A stretch of 64,000 nt of DNA. It comes from Cryobacterium sp. PH31-L1. GTDB lineage: Bacteria > Actinomycetota > Actinomycetes > Actinomycetales > Microbacteriaceae. Shown piece after piece: positions 43,354-52,053 of this stretch (the stretch's first letter is position 1; every line of letters begins with the position of its first letter). The position numbers and the translations under genes are program-made. Location: contig NZ_JASISM010000002.1 in assembly GCF_030063145.1 (NCBI RefSeq), forward strand, positions 186,001 to 250,000. Reading direction: 5' to 3'. Below the pieces are notes generated by a model, which was not told the origin of the DNA, did no database searches, and saw only the letters and a program-made list of their open reading frames with translations.

Positions 43354-45716
43354 TGCCTCCAGGAAATGCACGCGAAGCGGATGCTCCGCCGTGCCCTCCC
43401 AAAGCGCGTCCCGACCCCGACACGGCCGCTAGGACCTACGCAACCGAGGTCGACGACGTTTCCGCCACCGAACGACTCACCCGAATGCTCTACCTTGGCG
43501 TCGGTGCCACCGCGCTGATCTTCGGCGTGCTGTCCCTCGACGTGTTCCTGCGCCAGGTCTACAGCCCGTTCCCGGTCGCGTCGACCCTCGGCTGGTTGTT
43601 CATCGTGGGGTTGCCGGCCACCCTCGGTTTTCTCTCCCACGTAGTGCCGCTGCGAATATTACGGCGCATCGCGATCACCGAAGGCTTCACCTTCTCGTTC
43701 ATTCTCTGCTGGTGGCTGGTCATGCGGCTCGAACCCCTCCCGGCGGGCGCCGACGTGCCGTGGGTGCTCATGCTGTCTGGCATTCCCACGGTTACCATCG
43801 CCATCATCGTGCGCCCCTGGACAGCGCGGATCTATGCCCTGCTGGCGTCCATCGCGAGCGGGCTCATTCGCGGCGCGACCTCGGCGGAAGCCAGCCCACT
43901 CCTCGTGGGGTTGCAGGATGCCCTCTATATGCTCTTGTTGTCGAGCGTTCTGGTGGGGCTGACGCTGACCATCCGGCGCAGCGCCGCTCGAGTCGATGGC
44001 GAGGAATACGTGCGACGGGCCGCCGAATCCGAACAGGCAGCCCGGCTCGCCCGGCGCGCGGAGCGGCAGACCATCAACGCTCTCGTGCACGACAGCGTGC
44101 TCTCCACCCTGCTGATGGCTGGCCGGAACCGGGCTTCGCCCACCGTGGTCGCCCGCCAAGCGCGTTTCACGCTTGACCAGCTCGACGCTCTCAGCACGGA
44201 AGCCCCGCCGACACCGATCACCGGGGATGACTTCGCGAACGAGTTGCGACACCAGTGTCAGCAGCTCGCGGCCGAGGTGCACGTCACGATTCTGCAGAAC
44301 GATCTCAAGCCGATCCCCGCCCCGGTCGTACGGGCGCTGCTCGGCGCCGCAGGCGAGGCCCTGCGCAACTCGGTCGCCGCCGCCGGAGTCGGGCATCCGC
44401 ATGAGGTGCACCGTCGGGTCATTCTGAGTGCCGACCGCAATGCGATCCACCTGGCGGTCACCGACGACGGGGTGGGCTTCGACAGCGCCCGAGTCCCTGA
44501 CCACCGGCTGGGAATAGTGGAGAGCATCGTCGGTCGCATGGAACGCCTGCCGGGCGGAAGCGCCGTCATCACGAGCCGGCCGGGTGATGGAGTCACGGTC
44601 GACCTGTTCTGGGTTCGAACGATAGCGCCCGCGATCTGGGCCCCGCCTGTGGCCGCTCCGCCGGCCGTGACCGCGACGAGTCTCCTCGCCCGGATACCCG
44701 GGGCAGCGCCGCGTCCACTGTCGTTCTCGGCGTCGCTCGGGATTTCCGTGCACCTGTCCCGGCTCGTCGTGGTGCTCTTCATCGTCGTGCACTCGGTGCT
44801 CGCCGCCGCCAACTCCGATCGAATCACCGTGATGCCACTGGGCATCTTTGCCTTTCTCGTGCTCTCCAGCGCGGCGATCCTGGTCACCGGTGATGCCGCT
44901 GATCCGATGCCGATGATCCGCACGCTGGGGGTTCTCCTGCTCTGCACTGTCACTGCCGTCCTGATGTTCTTCCACATTCCGAGCGGTCCGGTTGGACCGT
45001 TCGCCCACTGGCACCTGGGTGCCATCACGCTGCTGCTCGTCGTGTTGGTCGCCCGGGGACGAACAGGCTGGGCCTGGGCGGGGTACGCCATGATGGCGCT
45101 CAGCTCCATCGCCTTGGCGGTGCGCACCGGGCTCACCGTCGGCGACGGCGTTCTGCAGGCGAGCAGTCACGCGGGTACCCTCCTGGCGGGCACTCTGTTC
45201 GCCGTGGCCCTGCGGCATTACTCACGCAATCTCGACGAACTGTATCGAGATCGCATGCAGAGGGAAACCTTTGTGGCGCGCACCGGCGCGACTACGTCCG
45301 AACGTCAGGTGCAGGTCGCCCGATTGAACGCGATGGCGCGCCCATCGCTCGAACGTCTCACCCGCATCGACCCGGTGACGGATTTTCAGCGCGACGAGTT
45401 CCTGCTGATCGAGGCCAGCCTGCGTGACGCCATTCGAGCACGCTGTCTGTTCGTCGAACCCATCATCGGGGCAGCCTGGGCTGCACGCTCCCGCGGGGTC
45501 GAGGTCGTGCTGCTCGACGACAGCGGTGACCGGCCACTAGCATCCGTTGTGTTGATGGCTGCGATCGTCAGTGGTGAGCTAGACCGGCTCACGCAGGGGC
45601 GGCTCACAGTGCGGGTGCTTCCCCCTGGCAGGCCGGAATTTGCAACGATCATTGTGGAAAGCGGGCAGAGCCGCATTCTTCTGGTGAGCCGTGACGGCAT
45701 CGTGCGCGAAAGGTGA
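43353..45716 (+). CDS. Double-module membrane histidine kinase
   Basis: This 787-aa protein is built of two modules. Module 1 has about six membrane helices (45-210), an H-box with His246 in NALVHDSVLSTLL, and a HATPase domain (AAGEALRNSVAAAG, LAVTDDGVGFDSARV, LGIVESIVGRMERLPGG). Module 2 (about 470-787) has a second set of membrane helices and a C-terminal domain (LIEASLRDAIRARCLFVE ... ARSRGVEVVLLDD) with no kinase motif. Modules 1 and 2 correspond to the separate proteins encoded at 39204 and 40603. It is co-translated with the NarL-type regulator. Confidence 0.83.
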   Translation: MPPGNAREADAPPCPPKARPDPDTAARTYATEVDDVSATERLTRMLYLGVGATALIFGVLSLDVFLRQVYSPFPVASTLGWLFIVGLPATLGFLSHVVPLRILRRIAITEGFTFSFILCWWLVMRLEPLPAGADVPWVLMLSGIPTVTIAIIVRPWTARIYALLASIASGLIRGATSAEASPLLVGLQDALYMLLLSSVLVGLTLTIRRSAARVDGEEYVRRAAESEQAARLARRAERQTINALVHDSVLSTLLMAGRNRASPTVVARQARFTLDQLDALSTEAPPTPITGDDFANELRHQCQQLAAEVHVTILQNDLKPIPAPVVRALLGAAGEALRNSVAAAGVGHPHEVHRRVILSADRNAIHLAVTDDGVGFDSARVPDHRLGIVESIVGRMERLPGGSAVITSRPGDGVTVDLFWVRTIAPAIWAPPVAAPPAVTATSLLARIPGAAPRPLSFSASLGISVHLSRLVVVLFIVVHSVLAAANSDRITVMPLGIFAFLVLSSAAILVTGDAADPMPMIRTLGVLLLCTVTAVLMFFHIPSGPVGPFAHWHLGAITLLLVVLVARGRTGWAWAGYAMMALSSIALAVRTGLTVGDGVLQASSHAGTLLAGTLFAVALRHYSRNLDELYRDRMQRETFVARTGATTSERQVQVARLNAMARPSLERLTRIDPVTDFQRDEFLLIEASLRDAIRARCLFVEPIIGAAWAARSRGVEVVLLDDSGDRPLASVVLMAAIVSGELDRLTQGRLTVRVLPPGRPEFATIIVESGQSRILLVSRDGIVRER

Positions 45717-45728
45717 TCACTGGCGCCC

Positions 45729-45747
45729 GCACCCCCACTACGGGTGC
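45729..45747. terminator. Palindrome after the kinase gene
   Basis: GCACCC-CCACTAC-GGGTGC is a 6-bp perfect hairpin 12 nt after the stop, without a T-run. It may be a weak terminator. Confidence 0.35.
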
Positions 45748-45790
45748 TTAACAACGTTTCTGCGGCGATTCTGCAAAGAAAAAAGCAAAT

Positions 45791-45824
45791 CGATTGTGTA
45801 TTGCACCAATCGCCCCGCTAACCT
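45791..45824 (+). promoter_or_regulatory. Promoter/operator region of the first LAxTG surface protein gene
   Basis: An inverted repeat CGATTG-N10-CAATCG (45791-45812) overlaps TTGTGT (45794-45799), a possible -35 box. TAACCT (45819-45824) is a possible -10 box. The leader then contains an ATATGCCG/CGGCGTAT stem and a GGGGGG ribosome-binding site. Confidence 0.4.
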
Positions 45825-45911
45825 GAGAGTCGCCTAGGTATCTCACGACGATATGCCGGGACACGCCGATTTCGGCGTATCAGCCATTCACTTACCGGGG
45901 GGACCCTCACT

Positions 45912-46448
45912 ATGTTCAAGAAAAGCCTCGCTACTGCGGCACTCGCCGTGATCGCCGCTTTCGCCTTCGCGCCGGCCGCCAACGCTGCCGAGTATGTTCC
46001 CGCAGCACTCACCTCCGTCACCGACTCCACGCCGGCCCCCGGCGCAGCCACGACCGTGTCGTTCGCGTCGAAGGCTTTCACCGCTGGCGAGAACGTCAGC
46101 TTCACTGCTGAAGGAACCCCCGCTGCTACGCTCAGCGTCGTCAAGGCCGCGACCTCCAACACCGTCACGAAGGTCGCTTCGGGCACTGGTTCGACCTCGG
46201 CCGTCATCACCGTGCCGTCCAACGCAACCGGCATTTACACCGTGAAGGCCACTGGCGCAACCTCCGGCAACGTGGGCACCGCTGTACTGACCGTCACGGC
46301 CGCCGACGCTGGCACGTCTAAGGGCCTCGCGTCCACCGGCTTCAACGCTCCGGTCCTCGTCATCTGGGGTGCCGCTGGCCTCCTGGTTCTCGGTGGTGCA
46401 CTCATCGCCGTGCGCATCTCGGTTCGTCGTCAGCACGCTGCCGCGTAA
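45912..46448 (+). CDS. Sortase-type surface protein (LAxTG anchor)
   Basis: This 178-aa protein has a signal peptide ending ANAAEY, a Thr/Ala/Val-rich beta-sandwich-like body, and a C-terminal sorting signal: LASTGF, a hydrophobic span (LVIWGAAGLLVLGGALIAV) and the positive tail RISVRRQ. LAxTG motifs are recognised by class E sortases in high-GC Gram-positives. It is a paralogue of the protein encoded at 51421. A strong promoter/leader region precedes it and a clear terminator follows, so it may be abundant. Confidence 0.85.
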   Translation: MFKKSLATAALAVIAAFAFAPAANAAEYVPAALTSVTDSTPAPGAATTVSFASKAFTAGENVSFTAEGTPAATLSVVKAATSNTVTKVASGTGSTSAVITVPSNATGIYTVKATGATSGNVGTAVLTVTAADAGTSKGLASTGFNAPVLVIWGAAGLLVLGGALIAVRISVRRQHAAA

Positions 46449-46483
46449 TTAGCTTCATCGTGTAGCTGCTGGCTGCTCTCAAG

Positions 46484-46518
46484 AACGCCTCGACTCCCTT
46501 CGGAGTCGGGGCGTTTTG
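46484..46518 (+). terminator. Intrinsic terminator after the surface protein gene
   Basis: AACGCC-T-CGACTCC pairs with GGAGTCG-G-GGCGTT around CTTC, followed by TTTT. Confidence 0.85.
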
Positions 46519-46621
46519 GGTACCCGAGCCGCCCGGAGCCGCCCAGCGGGCGCAGAAAAGCCCGGCCAGAGATCCGGCCGGGCTGGGAAACTTCGTGGGC
46601 CAGAGCGGCCCGTGCGCTGCG

Positions 46622-46930
46622 CTAGAAGGTGCGCGGCGGCGGTTCGGTCACGATCTGCAAACCGGACGACGAGTTGGCCGACAGCGTCAACGCCTCGACC
46701 CAGTCGCGGTTGAGGGACGGCATCTTGCTGCCGAAATACTTGAAGGCCAGGGAGATGCCTGGATGCACCCAGACGGTGCTGCGCCCTCCGCCCACGAGCG
46801 GATCATCACGCCAGGAGAAATAGAACGATTCCCCGCGGCGCAGCTTGGCACCGATGACGATCTGAATGTGTGCGAGCGCCCGGTCATCGAAATCGACCGT
46901 GATGCTCGAGTCGTACGTAAATTTGCCCAT
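46622..46930 (-). CDS. DUF7882-type conserved small protein
   Basis: This 102-aa protein starts MGKFTYDSSITVDFDDRALAH and has KLRRGESFYFSW, VWVHPGISLAFKYFG and PSLNRDWVEALTLSANS. These are the fixed blocks of a small protein family common in Microbacteriaceae and often mislabelled as a DNA ligase fragment. ATG 46930 is chosen because it begins the conserved part. Function unknown; probably cytoplasmic. Confidence 0.82.
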   Translation of the reverse strand: MGKFTYDSSITVDFDDRALAHIQIVIGAKLRRGESFYFSWRDDPLVGGGRSTVWVHPGISLAFKYFGSKMPSLNRDWVEALTLSANSSSGLQIVTEPPPRTF

Positions 46931-47143
46931 TCTGGTGCCTCGCGCTGGTTCTTCGGCGAACGCGAACGGGCAGGCCGAGTCGCATACAACCACGGTTTCG
47001 TTCCCGGTTTGGGAGCGATAATTGTTATGCGTTTTTGATCTTACCGATGCGGGCCGCTAAGTGCCTCGCCTAGTTAGCCAAATCCCAGCCCCAATGCTGG
47101 GGACACTGAGAGCGGTCCGACACCGGTACGGGGTGCGTCGGTC

Positions 47144-47890
47144 TCAGAACGCCAGCAGTGCCGGCACCACGACGAGCCCGTTGAACGTCACGTGCGCAAC
47201 GATCGCGCCGCCGATACGCCCGGTCGCCAGCGAAACGGATGCCGCAGCCAGCCCAAAAATCAGCGTCGAGACTCCGACCACCACGATGGTCTGCGGGTTC
47301 CCGACCTCAATGGTCACCAGGTGCATGAGCGCGAAGGTCAGCCCGCTGACGGCAACCGCGATCATACCGGCTGTGCCGCCTGAGTGCGGCGGACGGGCAT
47401 CCTGAGCGGCCGCAGCCTGGCCGTAAACGGCTCGCAGCACGAGCCCGCGAAAGAAGAGCTCCTCCACGAACGGGGCCAGCAGCACCGGGGCCAGCAGTGC
47501 CCCGAACAGCCACCAGAGATCGTAGACGGTCTCGCCGAAGCTGACGCCGCTGGTTCCGATACTGCCGTAGATCCCGAGTTCGATCAGACTGGCCGCCGTG
47601 CGGGTCAGAAGCCCAATGGCGAGGCCCCAGACCAGGTCAATCGGGCGAATCGACAGACGCAGAAAGCGCACCGCTGCGCCGCGTTGCTCCCCCGCCGCAT
47701 GACCGACGCCGATCGCCGTCACGCCGATCGCAACGAGGAGCGGCACCCAGACGCAGAGATAGCCCAAAAGCAGGGCCAGGTTGCCGTCGCGAAACGACGT
47801 TGCTCCCACGGCCCCCAGCAGCACCATGGCCGCCACGATGCCGATGCCGGCGGGCACGAGCGGGTTCGAATGCCGAGCTGTTACCCCCAT
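47144..47890 (-). CDS. CPBP-family intramembrane metalloprotease
   Basis: This 248-aa membrane protein has about seven to eight helices. The CPBP (Abi/CAAX-like) motifs are present in order: APFVEELFFRGLVLR (EExxxR), FALMH (FxxxH) and HVTFN (HxxxN). Members of this family are site-2-like membrane proteases or act in bacteriocin self-protection. The start is ATG 47890. It diverges from the first Wzz/BY-kinase gene. Confidence 0.88.
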   Translation of the reverse strand: MGVTARHSNPLVPAGIGIVAAMVLLGAVGATSFRDGNLALLLGYLCVWVPLLVAIGVTAIGVGHAAGEQRGAAVRFLRLSIRPIDLVWGLAIGLLTRTAASLIELGIYGSIGTSGVSFGETVYDLWWLFGALLAPVLLAPFVEELFFRGLVLRAVYGQAAAAQDARPPHSGGTAGMIAVAVSGLTFALMHLVTIEVGNPQTIVVVGVSTLIFGLAAASVSLATGRIGGAIVAHVTFNGLVVVPALLAF

Positions 47891-48056
47891 GAATACACAC
47901 TCCCCATGACCCCAAACTACCGGCACCGGCTGTCGGTCAGCGCCCGGGTCAAAGTTCGGTACCCTCAAAGCAGGGGAGCCGCACGCTCGTGCAGTGAAGT
48001 ACGCGCCGTATCGGGAGCTACCAAACCCGTTCACGACTCGAGGGGGATCAGGCCGC

Positions 48057-49502
48057 ATGGAACTTCGCGACTACATTCGCATTCTGCGCAAGAGCTGGGT
48101 ACTCATCGTGCTGAGCATGCTCGTGGCCGTGGCTGCGGCATCCGCTTATTCGATACTGCAGACACCGCAGTACGGTGCCACCTCCAAGGTTTTCGTCTCC
48201 ACGCAGTCAAGCGGGTCCACCGCCGACCTCGCCCAGGGCAACAATTTCTCGGTGGCGAGAGTGAAGACGTACTCCGCGCTCGTGACCACTCCCATCGTGC
48301 TGTTGCCGGTCATTGCCAGCCTCGACCTCGGCATCACGTCCGACGAGCTGGCGAAGAAGGTCGCTGCCTCGGCCCAGCTCGACACCTCGATCATCGAGAT
48401 CACCGTCACCGACACCGATCCGGTTCGTGCTGCTGACAGCGCCAACGCTATTTCGGCCAGCCTCGAGCTCATCGTGCAAGACATCGAAACTCCCGATACG
48501 GCTGATGCGGTCTCGCCGGTCAAACTGACTCGTGCGCAGGAAGCGACTGTGCCAACCGTTCCGGTGAGCCCCAACGTGCCCCTGAACATTGCCCTCGGCG
48601 TTCTCGTGGGCCTGGCTCTCGGTGTGGGGATCGCGGTGCTGCGCGAAACTCTGGAAACCCGCATCCGCAACACCCGCGACGTGGAACAGCTCACCGATCT
48701 GCCCATTCTTGGCGGCATCGTCTTCGATCCCAAGGCCAAAGACCGGCCGCTCATCGTGCACGTCGACCCGCGCAGCCCGCGTGCCGAGTCGTTCCGCACC
48801 CTGCGCACCAACCTGCAGTTTCTCGACGTGGGCCGGGTCGATCGTGCCTTCGTCGTCACCTCGTCGATCGAGAGCGAGGGCAAGAGCACGACCGGTGCCA
48901 ACCTTGCCATCGCCCTGGCCGATGCCGGATCGCGTGTTTTGCTCGTCGACGCCGACCTGCGCCGTCCCAAGGTCGCCGAGTACATGGACGTCGAGGGTGC
49001 CGTCGGCCTCACCGACGTACTCATCGGCCGGGCCGACCTGGCCGACGTCATTCAGCCCTGGGGCCGCAGTAAGCTGTTCGTCCTGCCGGCCGGCCATGTG
49101 CCGCCCAACCCGAGCGAACTGCTCGGCTCCACCCGCATGACCCAGCTCATCGCAGAGTTCAACCGCACGTTTGATTTCGTCATCTTCGACGCGCCGCCGC
49201 TCTTGCCCGTGACGGATGCCGCCATCCTCGCCAAAAACGTGGGCGGCGCCCTCGTCGTCGTCGCTGCCGGGCGCACCCACAAGAACCAGCTCACCGGCGC
49301 CATCGCCGCTTTGAACAATGTGGGAGCCCCCATTTCAGGGCTCGTGCTGACCATGCTGCCCACGAGCGGGCCTGATGCCTACGGTTACGGCCATTACGGC
49401 TACGGCTATAGCTATGGCGACACCACGACCGACCCGGCGCTGTCGATTCCCGCAGTGGATGCCGCTCCCGCACGCGCTCGCGGCACGCGAGTCAAGCCCT
49501 GA
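48057..49502 (+). CDS. Wzz/BY-kinase fusion, copy 1 (exopolysaccharide chain-length control)
   Basis: This 481-aa protein has an N-terminal Wzz-type periplasmic domain flanked by membrane helices (about 16-34 and 175-195). A cytoplasmic bacterial tyrosine kinase domain follows, with Walker A SSIESEGKSTTGANL (269-283), Walker A' LLVDADLRRPK and Walker B FVIFDAPPLLPVTD. The C-terminus carries the tyrosine cluster YGYGHYGYGYSYG, the usual autophosphorylation site. ATG 48057 begins MELRDYIRIL, identical in layout to copy 2 encoded at 52054. DUF4012 and surface-protein genes follow. Confidence 0.92.
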   Translation: MELRDYIRILRKSWVLIVLSMLVAVAAASAYSILQTPQYGATSKVFVSTQSSGSTADLAQGNNFSVARVKTYSALVTTPIVLLPVIASLDLGITSDELAKKVAASAQLDTSIIEITVTDTDPVRAADSANAISASLELIVQDIETPDTADAVSPVKLTRAQEATVPTVPVSPNVPLNIALGVLVGLALGVGIAVLRETLETRIRNTRDVEQLTDLPILGGIVFDPKAKDRPLIVHVDPRSPRAESFRTLRTNLQFLDVGRVDRAFVVTSSIESEGKSTTGANLAIALADAGSRVLLVDADLRRPKVAEYMDVEGAVGLTDVLIGRADLADVIQPWGRSKLFVLPAGHVPPNPSELLGSTRMTQLIAEFNRTFDFVIFDAPPLLPVTDAAILAKNVGGALVVVAAGRTHKNQLTGAIAALNNVGAPISGLVLTMLPTSGPDAYGYGHYGYGYSYGDTTTDPALSIPAVDAAPARARGTRVKP

Positions 49503-49532
49503 CCGACCCCCGCGCTCTGCTTGAATAGGGCC

Positions 49533-51329
49533 ATGTCTTCCTCCAGTTCGACCCACGCCGCACCCCCGAAGCGCTCGCGAACGCGCCGTGTCACGGGGTT
49601 CGTCGTGCTCGGTGTGCTCGTCATCGTGGTCGCGGCCACCGCCTGGGTCGGCATTCGCGGCCTGCAGGCCAAGGACGCCCTCGAGGCGGCAGTGCCGCTG
49701 GCGACGAGCATCAAGGACCAGGTCGTCGCGGGTGACGGCGAGGCCGCAGGCCAGACCGCCGCCAAGCTGGCCGACTTCGCAGCCACCGCCCAGGAGCGCA
49801 CCAGCGACCCCATTTGGCGCACCTACGAACTACTGCCGTTTCTCGGCCCCAACCTGTCGGCCGTTCGCCAGCTCGCCGCAGTGGTTGACGACGTCGCTCA
49901 GAACGCCGTCACGCCCCTCGCCGCGCTTGCAGGCAACCTCGACCTGACCGACTTCAAGCCCGTTGACGGCTCCATCGCCCTGCAGCCACTTCTCGATGCG
50001 CAGCCCGCGGTGACGTCGGCCAACACGGCCTTGGCCCGCGCGGTCGCCAACGTAACGGTCATTGAGACCGACAACGTGTTGGGCGTCGTACGAAGCGCTG
50101 TGACCCAACTCAAGACCGTCACCGTGGAGACCTCGACCACCCTCGATGGCATGAACCGCGCCGTCACCCTGCTGCCGGCCATGCTCGGTGCCACCGGCCC
50201 GCGCGACTACATTGTGCTGTTCCAGAACCCGGCCGAACTGCGGTCCACCGGCGGCATTCCCGGCGCACTCGCCCTGCTACACACCGACAATGGCAGTATC
50301 GAACTGGCCCAACAGGCCAGTTCAACGTCGTTTCCGCAGTACCCGGCCCCGGTGCTTCCTCTCGGCGACGAAATCCGGAGCGTCTACGGCGACATCACGG
50401 GCCAGTTCATTCAAAACGTCACGATGACCCCCGACTTCGCGCAATCCGGTGCACTTGCCCGCGAAATGTGGCGCCTCGAATTCGGCACCGACGCCAACGG
50501 CGTGCTCTCGATCGACCCGGTCGCGCTCAGCTACCTGCTCGAAGCGACCGGGCCGATCACCCTCGCCACCGGCGACGAGCTCACCGCCGACAACGCGGTG
50601 AAGCTGCTGCTGAGCGACGTCTACGCGCGCTACAAGAACCCTCAGGAGCAGGACGTCTTCTTCGCGGCTGCTGCCGGCGCCGTGTTCGACGCCGTAAAGA
50701 GCGGCAATGCCGACCCGACCAAGCTCATCGCCGCACTGGCCCGCGCCGCGAGCGAGAACCGGGTGTTGGTCTACAACGCCGATGAAGCCGAGCAGGCAGT
50801 TCTCGAAGGCACCACCCTGGCCGGCGCTCGGCCGGTCAGCGACGATTCAACCAACCGGTTCGGGCTCTACCTCAACGATGGCACCGGCTCCAAGATGGAT
50901 GTCTACCTCGACGTACAAACGGCCATCGGCCAGCAGACCTGCCGCAAAGACCAGCGCCCGCAGTACGCGTTCGAGGTCACTCTCACCAATACCGCCCCAG
51001 CGGATGCCGCCACCAGCCTCCCCGCCTACGTCACCGGCGCCGGCGCCTTCGGGGTGACGCCCGGAAACATCAAGACCCTGGTCTCGGGCTACGGCAGCCC
51101 GGCAATGCAGAACCTCGGTCTCACCCGGGACGGTGTCGAAGCTGAATATCATCCTGCCGCCGACGCCGGCTATCCCGTGAGCACCATCGGCGTCGAACTG
51201 GCGCCCGGCGAGAGCACCGTGTTGCACTTCACGTGGCTGGGTCCTGCGCCCTTCACCGGCAATCTCGAACTTCGGAGCACACCAATGATCGCGCTGCACG
51301 ACACCACATCACTAGACTTCAGTTGTTAG
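49533..51329 (+). CDS. DUF4012 membrane-anchored extracellular protein
   Basis: This 598-aa protein has one N-terminal membrane helix (VTGFVVLGVLVIVVAATAWVG) and a large extracellular domain. The DUF4012 signature DYIVLFQNPAELRSTGGIPGA is present, followed by PLGDEIRSVYGDITGQFIQNVTMTPDFA. Proteins of this family are found in exopolysaccharide or wall-polymer gene clusters and may be transferases related to LytR-CpsA-Psr functions; this is not proven. It lies 30 nt after BY-kinase 1. Confidence 0.85.
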   Translation: MSSSSSTHAAPPKRSRTRRVTGFVVLGVLVIVVAATAWVGIRGLQAKDALEAAVPLATSIKDQVVAGDGEAAGQTAAKLADFAATAQERTSDPIWRTYELLPFLGPNLSAVRQLAAVVDDVAQNAVTPLAALAGNLDLTDFKPVDGSIALQPLLDAQPAVTSANTALARAVANVTVIETDNVLGVVRSAVTQLKTVTVETSTTLDGMNRAVTLLPAMLGATGPRDYIVLFQNPAELRSTGGIPGALALLHTDNGSIELAQQASSTSFPQYPAPVLPLGDEIRSVYGDITGQFIQNVTMTPDFAQSGALAREMWRLEFGTDANGVLSIDPVALSYLLEATGPITLATGDELTADNAVKLLLSDVYARYKNPQEQDVFFAAAAGAVFDAVKSGNADPTKLIAALARAASENRVLVYNADEAEQAVLEGTTLAGARPVSDDSTNRFGLYLNDGTGSKMDVYLDVQTAIGQQTCRKDQRPQYAFEVTLTNTAPADAATSLPAYVTGAGAFGVTPGNIKTLVSGYGSPAMQNLGLTRDGVEAEYHPAADAGYPVSTIGVELAPGESTVLHFTWLGPAPFTGNLELRSTPMIALHDTTSLDFSC

Positions 51330-51420
51330 TGTTCGCCGCGGGGCAACCCAGCGGTCGCAGAACCACAGCGACCGGGGCCTTCACCGACATCCGGTACCAA
51401 CGCACCATGGGGGATTCACC

Positions 51421-51945
51421 TTGATCAAGAAGCTCATTGCCACTCTCGCGCTCGCTGGAGTTGCATTGCTGGCCGGCCCGGTTGCCGCGCACGCCGCCGG
51501 TTATGTGGCCGCAGACCTGATCAGTGTTTCCGGCAGCCAAACGGCTGGCAGCACGGTCGCAATCGCCTTCGACGATGGCGCTTTTGCCGCCAGCGAAACC
51601 GTTTCGGTAGCCGTTTCCGGTGAAGGGTCGGTCATTCTCGCCGCTGTGCGCGCGGCAACGGTCGATCTCCGGAAGACGTCAACCAGCGTCGGTGCCCTCG
51701 ACCTCAAGGTCACCCTGCCAGCGGATGCGACCGGCTCGTACACGCTCACCGCGACCGGCCTCAGCTCGCAGAGTGTCGGTACCGCCACGATCACCGTGGT
51801 CGCCGCAGACGAAACCGGTCTGGCCTCCGCCGGTTTCGACGCCCCGATGGTGCTCATCTACTCTGCCGCCGGCGCTTTGCTGCTGGGCCTCGGCCTGGTC
51901 ATCGCGCTGCGCCTCACCATGCGCCGCCGCGGCGCCACCGTCTAG
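51421..51945 (+). CDS. Surface protein paralogue with altered sorting motif (LASAG)
   Basis: This 174-aa protein starts at TTG 51421 after GGGGGATTCACC. It has a signal peptide ending AAHAAGY, a beta-rich body and a C-terminal hydrophobic span (LIYSAAGALLLGLGLVIAL) with an Arg-rich tail. It aligns end to end with the protein encoded at 45912, but the sorting motif reads LASAGF instead of LASTGF, replacing the Thr that sortases normally attack. It may therefore stay membrane-anchored. Confidence 0.8.
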   Translation: MIKKLIATLALAGVALLAGPVAAHAAGYVAADLISVSGSQTAGSTVAIAFDDGAFAASETVSVAVSGEGSVILAAVRAATVDLRKTSTSVGALDLKVTLPADATGSYTLTATGLSSQSVGTATITVVAADETGLASAGFDAPMVLIYSAAGALLLGLGLVIALRLTMRRRGATV

Positions 51946-51970
51946 TTTCACGGTTTCACCCCCTGATCGT

Positions 51971-51996
51971 GGGTCGCTCGTGTAACCGAGCGGCCC
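51971..51996 (+). terminator. Hairpin after the second surface protein gene
   Basis: GGTCGCTCG (51972-51980) pairs with CGAGCGGCC (51987-51995) with one G-T. There is only a short T stretch after it. Confidence 0.5.
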
Positions 51997-52053
51997 CTTC
52001 GCCTGTGTCAAGCTACAGGTTGGCAACTGTGTATCGCAACGAAAGGTAGCAGC

